Part shown: positions 33,091 through 44,466 of the stretch, piece by piece
How the letters are laid out: each line of letters opens with the position of its first letter
How positions within the stretch are numbered: position 1 is the first letter of the stretch
Source: Castor canadensis
Lineage: Eukaryota > Chordata > Mammalia > Rodentia > Castoridae
Assembly: GCF_047511655.1 (NCBI RefSeq)
Contig: NC_133390.1
Location: 168,970,083-169,034,082 of the forward strand
DNA length: 64,000 nucleotides
Reading direction: 5' to 3'
Notes under the pieces: model-generated
What the model was told of the DNA's origin: nothing
The model's input: only the letters and a program-made list of their open reading frames with translations
Database searches by the model: none
Position numbers and translations under genes: made by a program

Positions 33091-33865
33091 TTGTTTATGC
33101 AGTGTTGTTGGAAGGGACGGTGATGTGACATTAACATAACACACGACAGCTTACGTTATGAATACTATTGTTTAGTAACAGTAGTGTATTACGAACAAGG
33201 AGGGGAAGAGTGACAATTGAAATTATGACAGGTAAGGGCTTAGTAATAGGAGCTAGTCGGAACAATGATGACATTTGTTTTGGGAGACAAAAAGGGCACC
33301 ATTTCCTGCCATCAAAGTGGGTGTCTTTCTCTGTCTCCTGCCCAGTGAGTGGATGTCAGCTGGGACAGCTGCCTGCACACCTTTCCAAGCAGGACAGGAG
33401 ACAGAGGCTGGCTTCTCCCTTATACCCGCTCCCACGATGGCTGGAACAGTGTCCCCCACTTCCCCTGACTGCTGTCTAGAGCCCAGAAGCCACTGCTAGC
33501 TGGCCTTTTGGTTTTGTGACTCAAGAGATTTTTCTCGCTCCAGCCTGGAAGACTGTGGCTCCACTTACAGGAGCAAAGCTGTGTGTGCCACCTGCTCAGT
33601 TCCCGTCCTGGGGCAATAAGGCAGGAAAGGGAGTTGGCAGGGTGAGTAGGGGACCAAGTCTGAAGTGACCTGGGGGGGCTCTTAATTTGTGACAGTCTTT
33701 CCCTGTGAGGAATGGGAGACCCTGCTCTGCAGCAGCGTGACTGCCAAGAAATAAATCCCAGTGGAGTGATAAAATCTAACGCTCGGTCAGAAGGACCCGA
33801 ACTTGTACCTGAGTCTAGGCAAGGTACTTCCTGGAGAGTAAGGATAACGTTTATAAGCATTGGAC
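33091..33865. other. Unique sequence
   Basis: Nothing recognised. Confidence 0.35.
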
Positions 33866-33870
33866 TTTGC

Positions 33871-33978
33871 GTTTTTGAGACAGGGTCTCTCCATGTAGCC
33901 CAGGCTGGCCTCAAACTTGATCTTCCTGCCTCAACTCCTGAGTGCTGGGATTCCAGGTGTGCCCCACCACACTAGCTT
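33871..33978 (-). repeat. B1-type SINE
   Basis: GTTTTTGAGACAGGGTCTCT, CATGTAGCCCAGGCTGGCC and GAGTGCTGGGATTCCAGGTG, a B1 in - orientation. Confidence 0.9.
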
Positions 33979-34009
33979 CATCATACATTTTTAATTTACA
34001 AGGATTAGA

Positions 34010-34150
34010 TCAGAGACTGCCTGAGTCACCACTTCCTAACCCATGTGACCTTGACCTTGGCAAGTTATTTCACTTCTCTGTACCTTTTCCGTTTAATGGA
34101 AAGAAAACAGTACAGTACGCAAGGTTGCTGTACAGATTGAATAAGCCATT
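34010..34150 (+). repeat. MIR element
   Basis: CCATGTGACCTTGACCTTGG, CAAGTTATTTCACTTCTCTG and GTTGCTGTACAGATTGAATA in + orientation. Confidence 0.6.
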
Positions 34151-34689
34151 GCTATAATACGGTGAGAGCAGTGAACACACCTGGAGACGCGGAGTCACTA
34201 TCTTATGTGACTTTTATTTGAGGACCGGTGGCAATTTTCTACCTCTCCACGGAAGAGCAGAAACCTGTGATTGTCTGCGTCTCTTTGGTTTCTGGCTGGA
34301 GAGCCCAGTGCACACATCATCATGCCTTGGTTTTTTCTTTTTTTCATCCAACCTTTCAGGACATGCTTCCTTCCAGCAAGGCAATTTGGAATTCTCGAAT
34401 ACCAAAGAGACTTTTCTGGCCACAGCAGCTAGTAGAGGAGCTTTCAAAACCTAGCAAAGCCCTCGAGCCCATGGGTTAGAAATTGGTTCACTGGTTCATT
34501 CATTCTGCACATATGTCTCACGGGCTTACCATCGGCCAGGTCTCTGTGCCAGGCTGCAGGCCTGAGTACCAGTCTGGATCCATCCCACCCCCTGACATAA
34601 AAGCACTTGGTCTTTTGGGAAGCACTTCCTCCACGCTCAGTCCACCCAGCCCAGGAGAGCTGAGATCAACCCCTCATCCCCACAGGACC

Positions 34690-35190
34690 CTATGACTCAG
34701 ACCCAGCCAATGAGCACACAGCATTGTCCTGGTGAAAGTGATTGGTTCAGGGATGAGCACATGACCCCGAATGAGCCAATCAGAACAAATCATGGATTTT
34801 CGCTGGTCCTGTTAGGGAAAAGCTGGGGTTCAGGTTGAAGAGGTGGTAGTGAGGGAGTTGTCTGTGCCAGCAACTCCTGGAGGAGGCTGCCAGGGAATTA
34901 AGCCGACATGGAGGAAAGCAAACCAGAGGGAGGGAGGAAGAGAGAGAGAGAGAGAGAGAAACAGAAACAGGGAGGAGGGAGGGAGGGAGGGAAAGAGAGA
35001 GAGGAAAGGGAAGGAGGCATGTGGAGTTTATTTTTTTAAACTCCCTCTGTCAAGCCATGCCTGAAGCTCACTATTCTGGAGATTTCCAGTTATATGAGTC
35101 AATAAGATCTCCCTTTAATTTGAACCAATTTGAACTAAATTTCCTGTTCTTTGCATGGGAAAGGGCCTTGACTAATACACACATCTTCCA
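34690..35190 (+). repeat. Ancient interspersed repeat with internal GA tract
   Basis: CAGCCAATGAGCACACAGC, GTGATTGGTTCAGGGATGAG, CACATGACCCCGAATGAGCC, then a GA-rich tract, then GCCATGCCTGAAGCTCACTA and GGGCCTTGACTAATAC. This is a common old mammalian repeat whose family name I cannot assign. CCAAT-like motifs here belong to the repeat, not to a promoter. Confidence 0.5.
34925..35015 (+). repeat. GA-rich polypurine tract
   Basis: AGAGAGAG, GGAGGGAGG and GAAAGAG units over about 90 bases. Confidence 0.85.
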
Positions 35191-35397
35191 GGGAGACAGA
35201 ATGATTTACTGTAAATCTTCACCACAGAAACGAAGTTGTCTGCAGGAGAAGCTTGCTGGAAGAGCTGGGCCATAGTCGTGGACAGCAGAGCCGTTTCTGC
35301 CCTCTGTGCAGAAGAGTCTGAGCGATGGTGCCACGAGAACACTCGCCCCTTTCCTTCTGAGAGGGCTTGGCCTGGCTCTTGGAAGCTCATCACATTC

Positions 35398-35590
35398 CAG
35401 TTGTCCCACTTATCACTACTGTGCCATTGAATAAGTCACTTAACCCCTTTAGGCCTCAGTTTCCTCTTCTATACAATGGATATCTTATTAAGACATGAAG
35501 GAGAATAAAATCAGAGAATGTGTGTTAGGCATAGGGACAGTACTGGCAGATAATAAGTACTCAATAAAACTTAGTCATTTATAACTGTTA
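35398..35590 (+). repeat. MIR element
   Basis: AATAAGTCACTTAACCCCTT, AGGCCTCAGTTTCCTCTTCT and GATAATAAGTACTCAATAAA, nearly complete in + orientation. Confidence 0.75.
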
Positions 35591-35784
35591 TTAGTTGAAG
35601 GACCTTCTGTGTGCCCAGTATTGCACAAAGATCTAGAGTCTGATAGGTCCATCTCGGAAATGCTCATGGATGAGGAAGGAGACTGCCTCTGACTATTCAA
35701 GCATTCACCCAAATTTAAAACCATAAGAAATAACAGGAGAAGGGTTTTCCCCACCAACTGGCAGGAGCTCAAGGCAACACTAGC

Positions 35785-36010
35785 AGAAGATACTGTGCAC
35801 TGAGCACTTAGGATGTGCCGGCTTTTGTTGCAAGTGCTCTGTCCAGGTCAGCCTGAGTTATGGTCCTCACAGCCCCCAAGGTTGGTGCCCCATGAGCACT
35901 TTTACAGGTAAGAATGCAGAAGCACAGTGAGGCTAAGTCATTTGCCCAAGGTCACAAGTCATCGGCCCAAGTGAGGAACCAGGTCTCAGAGCCCAGGTTC
36001 CTGGACCACT
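35785..36010 (-). repeat. MIR element
   Basis: CACTGAGCACTTAGGATGTG, CACAGTGAGGCTAAGTCATT and TGCCCAAGGTCACAAGTC, nearly complete in - orientation. Confidence 0.75.
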
Positions 36011-36110
36011 CAACTAATACCACTATTACTGCTAAGAACTAAGTAAGAACCGCAGCCGTGGTTACTGAGGCCACACACCCATGACACACACATGAGGATA
36101 AGAAAAGACA

Positions 36111-36270
36111 GGCCAGGTGCAGTGGCCACACCTGTAATCCCAGCTCGCAGGAGGCTGAGGAAGAGGATTTCGAGTTCAAGGCCAGGCTTGGGTGCATAGC
36201 AAGACACTGTTGAAAGGAAAGGCAAGGAAAAGAAAGGAAAGAGGAAGAGAGGAAAGGAGGACAGAAGGAA
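36111..36270 (+). repeat. B1-type SINE with GAAA-rich tail
   Basis: GGCCAGGTGCAGTGGCCACA, CCTGTAATCCCAGCTCGCAG, GAGTTCAAGGCCAGGC, then a GAAAG/GGAAA-rich tail from 36212 to about 36270. Confidence 0.9.
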
Positions 36271-36744
36271 GAGTTACTAGGCTATCCGGACTCTGGCCTG
36301 GGTCTCTGGCTTCTTGCTTTCAGGAATGAAATGCTTTGCTCTGTTAGGGTGGCCAGCAAGGGACTCTGGGAAGGGTAGATACAGGGCTACTGAGGGAGGT
36401 GGGAACAGCGCTAGGCAGTTGGTAGCAGTGGGGGTTGTGGCCAGCTGTCTCCGACTGACCAAACCTTTGTACCCCCAGGCCTTTCATGAGCGAGACCCCA
36501 ACAGCTGTCACAGTAGAATGGTGCCTGCCGGCCACTGGTGACCTACAGAGCGGGGCTAGTGACCCTAGGGTATAAGGCTCGCCTGCCGGTTCTTAGCCTC
36601 CTGCCTCGCCATCTGTTTCACCACCTGGAACTGTCATTTGGATTTTTCCCCTTTGGCACAAATGGAGAAACAATGGCAGGAGATGGGAAAGGCATTCTGT
36701 CTTTCAAAGACCCCAGCTGGCTGTCAAGGTGTCTGACTGCAAAG

Positions 36745-36900
36745 CTTGTGGGGTCCCAAGGACCCAGGTTCAAATCTTGCCTCTGCACATGGTCCCCTGA
36801 CCTGTCATGTGCATTTCTGTAAAATGGGTACAGGCACCACAGAGGCACTAGAAGGGTGAATGAGGTAACTCTGGTCAACCCCAAGGCCAAGCAGGAGTCA
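36745..36900 (+). repeat. MIR fragment
   Basis: GACCCAGGTTCAAATCTTGC and TTTCTGTAAAATGGGTACAG. Confidence 0.55.
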
Positions 36901-36934
36901 AGGCCTCTGATGGTGGAACCCCCTACACAGGGCA

Positions 36935-37080
36935 ACAGGCTTCTTAAGTTTCTAGAGCTCGGTGTCTACATCTATAAACTCAGGGTGATGACATCTACCT
37001 ATCAGGACAATCAGGAGAAATGAAAGTGTTTGCTACCTGTGAAGTGCCTAGACCTCAGCAGACACTACTAAAAACAGGTA
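36935..37080 (+). repeat. MIR 3' fragment
   Basis: TACATCTATAAACTCAGGGT, GATGACATCTACCTATCAGG and GAAGTGCCTAGACCTCAGC fit the 3' half of MIR. Confidence 0.5.
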
Positions 37081-37084
37081 GCTT

Positions 37085-37260
37085 AGCAAGTAGTTACGAA
37101 TCTGGGCTCTGTCACCTTCTAGCTGTGTGACCTTGAGCAAGTGACTTTCCCTCTCTGAGCTTCACGTTCCCCATTTGTGTCATGGAAAAACTCATGGTCC
37201 CTACCTCAGAGGTGAAACGCCTTGGGGCTTCACGGGCGATGAGTATGTGGCAGGCTTTGG
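37085..37260 (+). repeat. MIR element
   Basis: TCTAGCTGTGTGACCTTGAG, CAAGTGACTTTCCCTCTCTG and CCCATTTGTGTCATGG, in + orientation, directly after another MIR. Confidence 0.7.
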
Positions 37261-37534
37261 CTCTCAAAGTGGCAGAAATGCTGGTTAATCAGAAAGTTCT
37301 TACTTCTAACAGTCTTCCTCTCACAAATGCTCCCCAGGAGAGGCACCAGGTTCTGCCAGAAAGAGACTTTTAGAGAAGAGACTGGGAATGGGGAAAGGTG
37401 CCCGCTGAATTTAGGGACATTTTTCACAACCCCAACCCCAAAGGGTACATCTCAGGGGTCACCAGCAACCTGCTCTGCAGCCTCTGAGATTCAACTAGCA
37501 TGGGGTCAAGCCAGAGAGGAGCCACCCACCCGGG

Positions 37535-37665
37535 CTGTGCAGTGAGACTTCCTGGGGCTGTGCCTGGCTCTGTCTCTAGACAGATACTTTGGGCATGGCC
37601 AGCTGCTGACCCTCCGTGAGCCAGGCTTCCTCCTCTGTAAATGAGGACATGGCAAATCCACATCT
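37535..37665 (+). repeat. MIR fragment
   Basis: CTGTGCCTGGCTCTGTCTC-like tRNA part and GGCTTCCTCCTCTGTAAATG core. Confidence 0.45.
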
Positions 37666-37734
37666 GAGGAAGGGTCCCTGAGCGAATCCACGCAGAGCTG
37701 TGCTCCCCGGCCAGGCCCCCGTTGCTCTCTGGGG

Positions 37735-37822
37735 GACCTTTGACAGCCCCTGCAGACATATTTGGTTGTCATACCTTGAGGGTAGAGGCCAGGGCTGTGA
37801 CTAAACATCCTGCATTGTCGTC
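37735..37822 (+). mobile_element. hAT-Charlie MER5-type fragment
   Basis: ATATTTGGTTGTCATACCTT, GGTAGAGGCCAGGGCTGTG and CTAAACATCCTGCATTGTC match the MER5A consensus in + orientation. Confidence 0.65.
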
Positions 37823-37829
37823 TCCACCT

Positions 37830-40580
37830 AGAAGAAGAACCCACCCCAGCTGTCAGCAGTGTCCATACAAATCCCGACATAGAAGGTGGCTTCAGTTCTG
37901 TAAATGATTGCATTTGTTGAGTGACTGAATGTACTTGCCCTCCCCACCTCTCAGCTTTTCCTAGTGTGCAGAGATTGCATAGACCTCACAGACCTGTGGT
38001 GAGATTTCATGAGAAAAATACACCAAAGTGCCCATGGGCCCAAGGTGTGGCCTTTCTGGAGTCCGGAGCAACTGTTGAATGACTGACAGCAAGGAGACAG
38101 GGAGACCACATCCAAAGTTTAGACAGGAAGCTTCACCAGGGCTACTGCTTGCCTGTGCTCAACTCATACTTCTTCCAGCTCAAAGCTGGTTCTCGCTGAA
38201 GGATCTCGGGCATGACACATGGTGAGACAGAGAGGGTGGCAGCAAAGTACGCAGGATCCCTTTTGGCCACCTGAGTCCCCTCCTCTTCCTTTTCCAAAGC
38301 TGGAAGAATTTTAAGGGAAACTTCAGCCACATTCTGTGGTCTCATTTCTGCCTAATTCATCAAAATACTGCTTGGTAAGAGATCCTCCCCGTTTCCACCT
38401 CTGTGTCTTTCTGTCTCTGCCCATCCCGCTCTTCCTCCCTCCCTCCCCCCCTTCTATCCCTCCCTCCCTCTCTCCCTTTCTTTCTCAACAAGGAGAGGTC
38501 TTTGCTGTCCAGTGCACAGAGTTGGCTCCAGCTGAAATCAAGCAGGATAGATGCCGACTGCTCCTGGGGTAGCAGGAGCTTCCAGCACTGGGTCCTAAGC
38601 GGGTTCCTGGCTGGACCAGCACCCTCCCCTGGCTCTGTCCCTCAGGCTGGCTCTAGGGAGCCCAGGAATGTCTGTGACAGAGGGAGGCAGGTGTGTGCTG
38701 GGTTCCTCCTGTGAAAGGGGGACATCGCCCATGGGGCCAAGTGCTAGCTCGATACTCCTGTGCGCAGATCCCCACGGGTAGTGGGACACTTGCTCCAGGG
38801 TTGGGTTGATGACAAGTCGTCCAAAGGTTCCTTCCAGGGGTAGGCATCTCTGCACCATCCTCTCTCGGCAGTGGACAGAGCAAAGGGGTATGTGAGGAGC
38901 TGGGGTGAGAACCCACCAGCAGGAGGACACAGACCAGGTGCACCTGACCCTGCCCAGTGAATGCTCAGGTGTGCCAGTCACCCCTGCATCACTGCATCCC
39001 CGGGGCGCTTGCTGAACCTCAACACCTTCGCCTGTGAGCTGGGGGAAGACAGCACACCTCCTTAGCACTTCCAGAAGGTTCTGGAAGCTCTTTCCTATGC
39101 AGCTTCTCCCAGTAAGACCTGGCCAGTGCTGAGTGGTCCAGAACTGTTTGCTAGGCTTCTCACTCAAGTCTTAACTATGCCACGCATGCCAAAAGGAGCC
39201 CAGGTAGATGGGAAAAGAGCACTCGGGACAGAGGTCCCTCCATAGCCGGTGATCTTGGCCTCTCCGTGAGTGGGGTGATTACAGCACATACCAATGGCAT
39301 TGGGGGGAGAAGCAAGATCTAGATAAAGCGCTCAGCACAGAGCCTGGCATCTCTTAAGAGCTCTTTCTGAGTTTGCCACACTGAGCTGGGTTGGCTGAGT
39401 GCTTGGGATGGACTGATGGGTTTTACCGAAAGCTCAGGCTCTCCATTTTTAACCAAGCCCAGGACACCTTGGGGAGTTGAGCAGCCTCTGGCCCTCACCT
39501 CACTGTTCCTGTCCCGTGAAAGGGGCCTATTTTCCCAACCACCTGCTGTGTGCCAGGGATGCACCGTGTGCTGTGTGCTAAGCCCTCAGAGGCTGCAGGG
39601 CACAGGGTGTATGGGTGCAGGTGCCAGAGCACCTTTTCAGTGCTCTGCAGAGACCCTGGCAGCTGGCTCCATAGGGACTTTTCATGACTCAATTCTGGAC
39701 ACCTTTGGGCATCTGATGACTTGGAGTTTGATCTCTGTGACCACTGGGCCCATTGCAGGCAGGGAGCACATCATTGCCAAGGCAGCTCTCGGCCTGTGCG
39801 GTGACCTCGGTCCCGTGATGCTGTGCTCCAGTGGTTTTGAGGCCTTCCTGCGCTCTGTTGTACAGACAGTGGAGGTTCAGTGACAGTCCAGTCCAGATGA
39901 GGACTGGATCAGCTGTTAACAGTGGGCCTGGTGAGGCCCCTGATGCCCCTTGGGCTTGCAGCTCAACACTTGGGATACGATGTGCCTGGGACAAGGACGC
40001 TCTTGACATTCAGAAGGCCTGAGCACCTTGGGTGGGAGTAAGTGAGTCTGGGTCCCCCAGCCCAGTGGGAAGTAGCATCTGGGTGGCCAAGCCCGTCCTC
40101 CCCCAGTGCCTGCTTGTATTTGACCTTCCTCCTCTGGCCCTGCTGGATCCTGTGGGGCCCGCAGAGCCGCTGCCAGGCCTGGCCTCCCTGCCCCTCTGCC
40201 ACCTCCCTGGGAGGTCCCACCCATGGAGACGGCTTTGTGTTTTATTACTATTTATTGTTCTTGTTATTTTAACATTTACGGAGCACGTCTTAGCTGTGAA
40301 CTCACTTCTCCATCGTCACTGCGGTCAGAATCTCTCCGGGGGCGGGGCCGTGGGTTCCTTTCACTGTTTTTTTGGCTTCTGCCCTATTTATTAAAGATAT
40401 TCATTCTTCGTGGGGCTCCCTTTGTCTTAAGGGCTTTTTTGGATAGGTCCTGGCGTCTCCCCTAAGCCCCTAAGCATCATTCTCTGAATGTAAGCCTGGG
40501 CCTGAGGAAGGCCAGGCAGGCCGGGGTTGTCCTGTAGGGGGCCAGAGAGCGAAGATTCCAGGCTGGGGGGGTGGGGGGCA
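37830..40580. other. Mostly unique sequence
   Basis: GC-moderate, with a CTCC-rich pyrimidine tract at 38428-38486. No exon, RNA gene or clear repeat was recognised. Confidence 0.4.
38428..38486 (+). repeat. (CTCC)n-like polypyrimidine tract
   Basis: CCTCCCTCC and CTTTCTTTC units, almost free of purines. Confidence 0.85.
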
Positions 40581-40582
40581 CA

Positions 40583-40735
40583 TGGTCTCCATGGCAACTG
40601 CTTAACTCCGCTGTCATTGCGTGTCTATGTCAAAGCAGCCATTGATAATACAGAAATGAATAAAACTTTATGTATGGAAACAGACGGAAGCCAGAATTGT
40701 GCCCAGAGGCCATGGTTTGCACTCCCCTCCCCCAT
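40583..40735 (+). mobile_element. hAT-Charlie-type MER element, partial
   Basis: GTCTCCATGGCAACTGCTTA, AAAGCAGCCATTGATAATAC and AATAAAACTTTATGTATGG match the same family as 44252-44466. The 5' end is missing. Confidence 0.6.
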
Positions 40736-40847
40736 GTAGCTGACTGGCTTTGTTCTAAGGGACCCCATCTTTAATCCTTCCATGGATCTAAAATGTGAGC
40801 TCCTCTTACTGCCCTTCCAACCTGTCTCTACTTTTTTGTGGGATCCC

Positions 40848-41061
40848 CAGGGGCAAGGGTTGGCCAGCTGAGCACCACAGGTCAAATCTGGCCTGTTGCC
40901 TGTTATGTAAATAAAGTTTTATTGGCACACAGCCATGCCTACTCACTTCTGAATTGTCTGTGGTGGCTTTTTGCTGTCCAAGGAAGAGACAGAGACTCCT
41001 TAATCCCCCAAACCTAAAATATTTATTGGGTCCCCTTTGCAAAGAATGTGAACTGACCCTG
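40848..41061 (-). mobile_element. hAT-Charlie-type MER element, full length
   Basis: Starts CAGGGGCAAGGGTTGGCC and ends GTGAACTGACCCTG, giving short terminal inverted repeats. The middle reads AAATAAAGTTTTATTGGCAC, the reverse complement of the family's AATAAAACTTTATTT block. At 214 bases it is about the expected length. No clear 8-base target duplication survives. Confidence 0.7.
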
Positions 41062-41784
41062 CCCTGGAGCTCAGAGAATGGCCAGCTGGAGAATGACCTT
41101 CTTTTCCCCGTGTACCTGAAGCAGTTAAAACTGACCCCTCTAGGACATCTAAGAGCCCCTCCCCCACTCTTTAGTCTTTCATGTATTTTCAGTGTTTCTC
41201 ACTGAACTCTCAATTTTTCCCAAATTCTAGATCAGTGTTTTGAAACAACTTTTGACCATGATCCTCAGTGAGAAACATGTCTTCTACCCTGTAATGACAC
41301 AGAAAAACTGTGTGCACACAGGCGTCCCCTGCCCCCATCCAAAACTCCTAGATAATTGAAGGTTTCCAGAAACAACACCTACCCTTATTATAGTGATAAG
41401 CTCTCATATTTTCCATTAACATCAGTCAGGATCAGTTTGAAGATGCTGAGGTCACAGCCAAGCCCAAATCCCAGTGACCTGAAGCAACATTCATTTATCC
41501 AGGTCCTTCCTACACTGTCCGGGACCTGATGCTACAGAACGTCACACACACTGGCAGCCTGACGCTCTCCTGGCGTCCGTTCAGAGGACACTCACCATTT
41601 TCTAGGACAATTCCTTGGCCAGTACAAGCCACATGACTATGATTTGGAGCAGGACGATAAAGTGCAGTCCTGCTGTGGGCCCAGGAAGGGAACCCAGAAT
41701 TTTCAGTGAACAGCCTTGATGAAATATCCTGTTATTCTCATCCAGCAGGTAGCCAGCGCTTTTGTAAAGTGTCAGATGGTAACT

Positions 41785-41942
41785 GTGTTTGGCTTTTGGT
41801 CCTACAGTCTCTGTCACAACTATTCGCAGCATGAATTCAGCAACATGTAAACAAATGGATAATGTTCCAATAAAACTTTATTTATAAGGGGCAGACAAGA
41901 AGTGGGATGTGACCCATGGACTATGGCTTATCTATCCTGATC
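41785..41942 (+). mobile_element. hAT-Charlie-type MER element, partial
   Basis: CAGTCTCTGTCACAACTATT, AACATGTAAACAAATGGATA and CCAATAAAACTTTATTTATA in family order. Confidence 0.65.
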
Positions 41943-42175
41943 AACTCTCCGGTCAAGACTTTCAGCTACAAGTAACAGAAAACCCAATTTAAACTGGTTT
42001 AGCAAGTGAAGGGAATTAATGGGCTCAGGAACTGAGAGTCCAGGGTTAGTATTGAGTTCAGGTATAGCTGGATCAGGGCTCAGACGATACAGTCAGGATT
42101 CTAGTTGCTTTCTGACTGTTGACTTCACTCTTTTGATATGATCCCCAGTCTGCACTTGGAGCTAGATGGTGAGGG
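41943..42175 (+). repeat. Ancient interspersed repeat, family unassigned
   Basis: GGGAATTAATGGGCTCAGGA, ACTGAGAGTCCAGGGTTAG and GGTATAGCTGGATCAGGGCT resemble the element at 32395-32730. Confidence 0.4.
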
Positions 42176-42179
42176 CAGC

Positions 42180-42245
42180 TCCAGCCCCACCTCCTCTCAA
42201 GCACACAGCAGGTGCTCAGGGAGTATTTACTGAATGAATGAACGC
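42180..42245 (+). repeat. L2 3' terminus
   Basis: CACACAGCAGGTGCTCAGGG, AGTATTTACTGAATGAATGA is the L2 end. Confidence 0.6.
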
Positions 42246-42529
42246 TCAAGTTTGGCTTAGAAGCTTGACACTTTGGTATCAGGAAACCACCAAAACCAGC
42301 TCCTCAACCTCCCTGCCCTCGTCAGAATCCTCACAAGCAGAAAAGATACTGTCATGGCCCTCCCCAGCACTTCAGCAAGTACCACATCCATGTAGTCCAA
42401 CTTCCAAATCCTGGCCATAAAGCCTGTGTCCCCTCACTATGTCTCCAAGACCCCATGTGAGCTGACCCTGGGCTACTCCTTAAATGTGTTCCTCCTATCC
42501 CTGTTGCTCTCACTCACGGCATTCCATCT

Positions 42530-42850
42530 GCTCTTCTCTTTCTGTTCTTCAGCTGTGTCCAGCTTATCTCCACCACAGGACCTTTGCACATGCCGCTCTG
42601 CTTGACATTGCTTTCTCAACCTCTTTGAGTACCTGCTCAAACATCACCTCTTCCAAGAGGCCTCCCCTGGTTACCCTGTCGTCAGTAATTACATGTCTTC
42701 CCCGTTCGTTGTCTGTCTCCTCTCCTCCACTAGAGGGTCAAGTCCCCGAGGGCCGAGATCTTGTTTTGTTCACTATTCCATCCCCCAATCCAGAGCAATG
42801 CTTAGCACGTCATGTAAGGTCCGTACACATTTGTGGAAGGAAAGAAGGAG
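42530..42850 (+). repeat. L2 LINE 3' end
   Basis: AGGACCTTTGCACATGCCGC, ACCTGCTCAAACATCACCTC, GAGGCCTCCCCTGGTTACCC, CGAGATCTTGTTTTGTTCAC and CAATGCTTAGCACGTCATGT occur in the L2 order and spacing. Confidence 0.85.
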
Positions 42851-43600
42851 GCAGGGAGGAAGGAAGGATAGCTATTAAGGAAAATACCTGTGACTTCAGG
42901 AACTTAAATGAAGGAACATCTGTCACCCCAAATCCCCACTCATTTTGATTTGTGATTTGGGGACAAAAGATTTGCGTAGCCAACAGGCTGCTGGCAGCTA
43001 GCTCCCTTTGAGGGAACACGTTAATATGATAGTTATGCTTTGCCTCTTCAGAAATGCCACAGTGCCCTGTGTGAAAACAGCAGCCTCCAGGACGGGAGCA
43101 AGCAAACGAAACCCAGCTGCAGCATGAGGGGCGAGCCACTGAGCAGCCCTGTGTGTGCCCCAAAAGCCAGGATACCCCAGTCACTTACCACTTAACGTTA
43201 ATCCAGCTCCAATCCAGGAAAATGGTTCCACTAACTCATGGCTGGTCCTCGCTGCAAGGCCTGTGAGGGCCAAGGGCAGGCTGAGCTGCTGTGCCAGACG
43301 CAGTGTTGGCCGAGGGCCGCCTCCAGGTTTGCTTGTGTGTAGTCTTGATTGTGGGCGGGGAGAAGCCCTACCAGTACCCCGGTCATGGTCACAGTCGGCA
43401 TGGCACGTGGGCATGGACTCAGCCTGGGCTGGCCCCTGGGCTTGCTAGCGGGTGGGGGTGGGGGTCCACTGTTCCCTCTTCCACTTTTCTGAGCTACTCA
43501 TGTCCTTCGTGACTTTTTAACCAGTCATCACTTAATGAACACCTACTATTCAGAGTTGGATTTTATGCCTGCAATTGAAGCCTCTGAAGAGGTATAAGAC
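42851..43600. other. Unique sequence
   Basis: No repeat or exon recognised. Confidence 0.35.
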
Positions 43601-43610
43601 CTGCCCTGGG

Positions 43611-43707
43611 GCTGGGGACATGGCTCAAGTGGTAGAGCACCTGCCTAGGAAGCACGAGGCCCTGAGTTCAAAACCCCAGTACTACAAAAAAAAAAAAAAA
43701 AAAAAAA
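43611..43707 (+). repeat. ID-type SINE with long poly(A)
   Basis: GCTGGGGACATGGCTCAAGT, GGTAGAGCACCTGCCTAGG, GAGGCCCTGAGTTCAAAACC and a pure A22 tail (43686-43707). The intact boxes and pure tail suggest a young copy. Confidence 0.95.
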
Positions 43708-43789
43708 GAAGGACCCTCCCTCAACAAGCCCAACTCCCCAGCAAGCTCTGCACTCTTTGGAGTTTGGATTTTTGGAAACCATTTCTCCT

Positions 43790-43828
43790 TTATTTTATTT
43801 TATCTTATTTTATATTTTATTTTATTTC
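43790..43828 (+). repeat. (TTTTA)n-like array
   Basis: TTTTATTTTATC-type units merge into the T-rich side of the next SINE. Confidence 0.8.
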
Positions 43829-43914
43829 TTATTGTTTGTGGCACTAGGAATCAAACCCAAGGCCTCATGTTTGCTAGGCAAATCAGGTATCACTAAGACA
43901 CACCCACAGGCCAG
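43829..43914 (-). repeat. ID-type SINE
   Basis: GCACTAGGAATCAAACCCAA, GGCCTCATGTTTGCTAGGCA and CACACCCACAGGCCAG on the + strand. Confidence 0.85.
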
Positions 43915-44251
43915 CCACTTATTTTATTTTTAATTACAAAAGTAATTAACATGTTCATCCTAAAATGTCACAATGACACAGAAGTTTATAAAGTGCAAAA
44001 TGGAACCTCTTCCCACACCACCACTGCTAACCATTGTCCACATGGCCTACGGATGTGTTGTAAGGTGACATAAGTCACCTGCAGATGCTCCAATTTCTTT
44101 TTACAAAAACAGAACCAAACTTGACACTGGCAATTTGCTATTTTCCATTTTATGCTGTGGACACCTTTTCCAGTCTAATTGCTGTCTCACTGATAGTAAT
44201 TCACGTGGCAGGTGGAGAGTACACGTTTTTTCCTGCATGGCTCACCTAGCA

Positions 44252-44466
44252 CAGGGTTGGCAAGCTCTCCGTAAATAGCCAGATGCTGATATTTATGGAT
44301 CTGTGGCCATACTGTATGTCACCTACTCAGCTTTGTCCACCTAACATGAAAGCAGCCATGGACAATATGTAAACAAAGGGATATGGCTGTGTTCCAATAA
44401 AACTTTATTTACAAAACCAGACAGTGGGCCAGACTTGGCCTTTCAGCCACGATTTACTCACCCCTG
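44252..44466 (+). mobile_element. hAT-Charlie-type MER element, full length
   Basis: Starts CAGGGTTGGCAAGC and ends TTTACTCACCCCTG. It contains GAAAGCAGCCATGGACAATA, TGGCTGTGTTCCAATAAAAC and GGGCCAGACTTGGCC in order. At 215 bases it is a complete non-autonomous DNA transposon relic. The flanks ACCTAGCA and ACCTTTTT are at best a decayed target duplication. Confidence 0.8.

Noticed and set aside
34720-34800. CCAAT-like motifs suggesting a promoter
   Set aside because: They belong to an ancient interspersed repeat with other copies in mammalian genomes, and there is no CpG island.
38595-39167. 190-codon frame on the - strand
   Set aside because: No family resemblance, and no acceptor or donor at its limits that would make it an exon.
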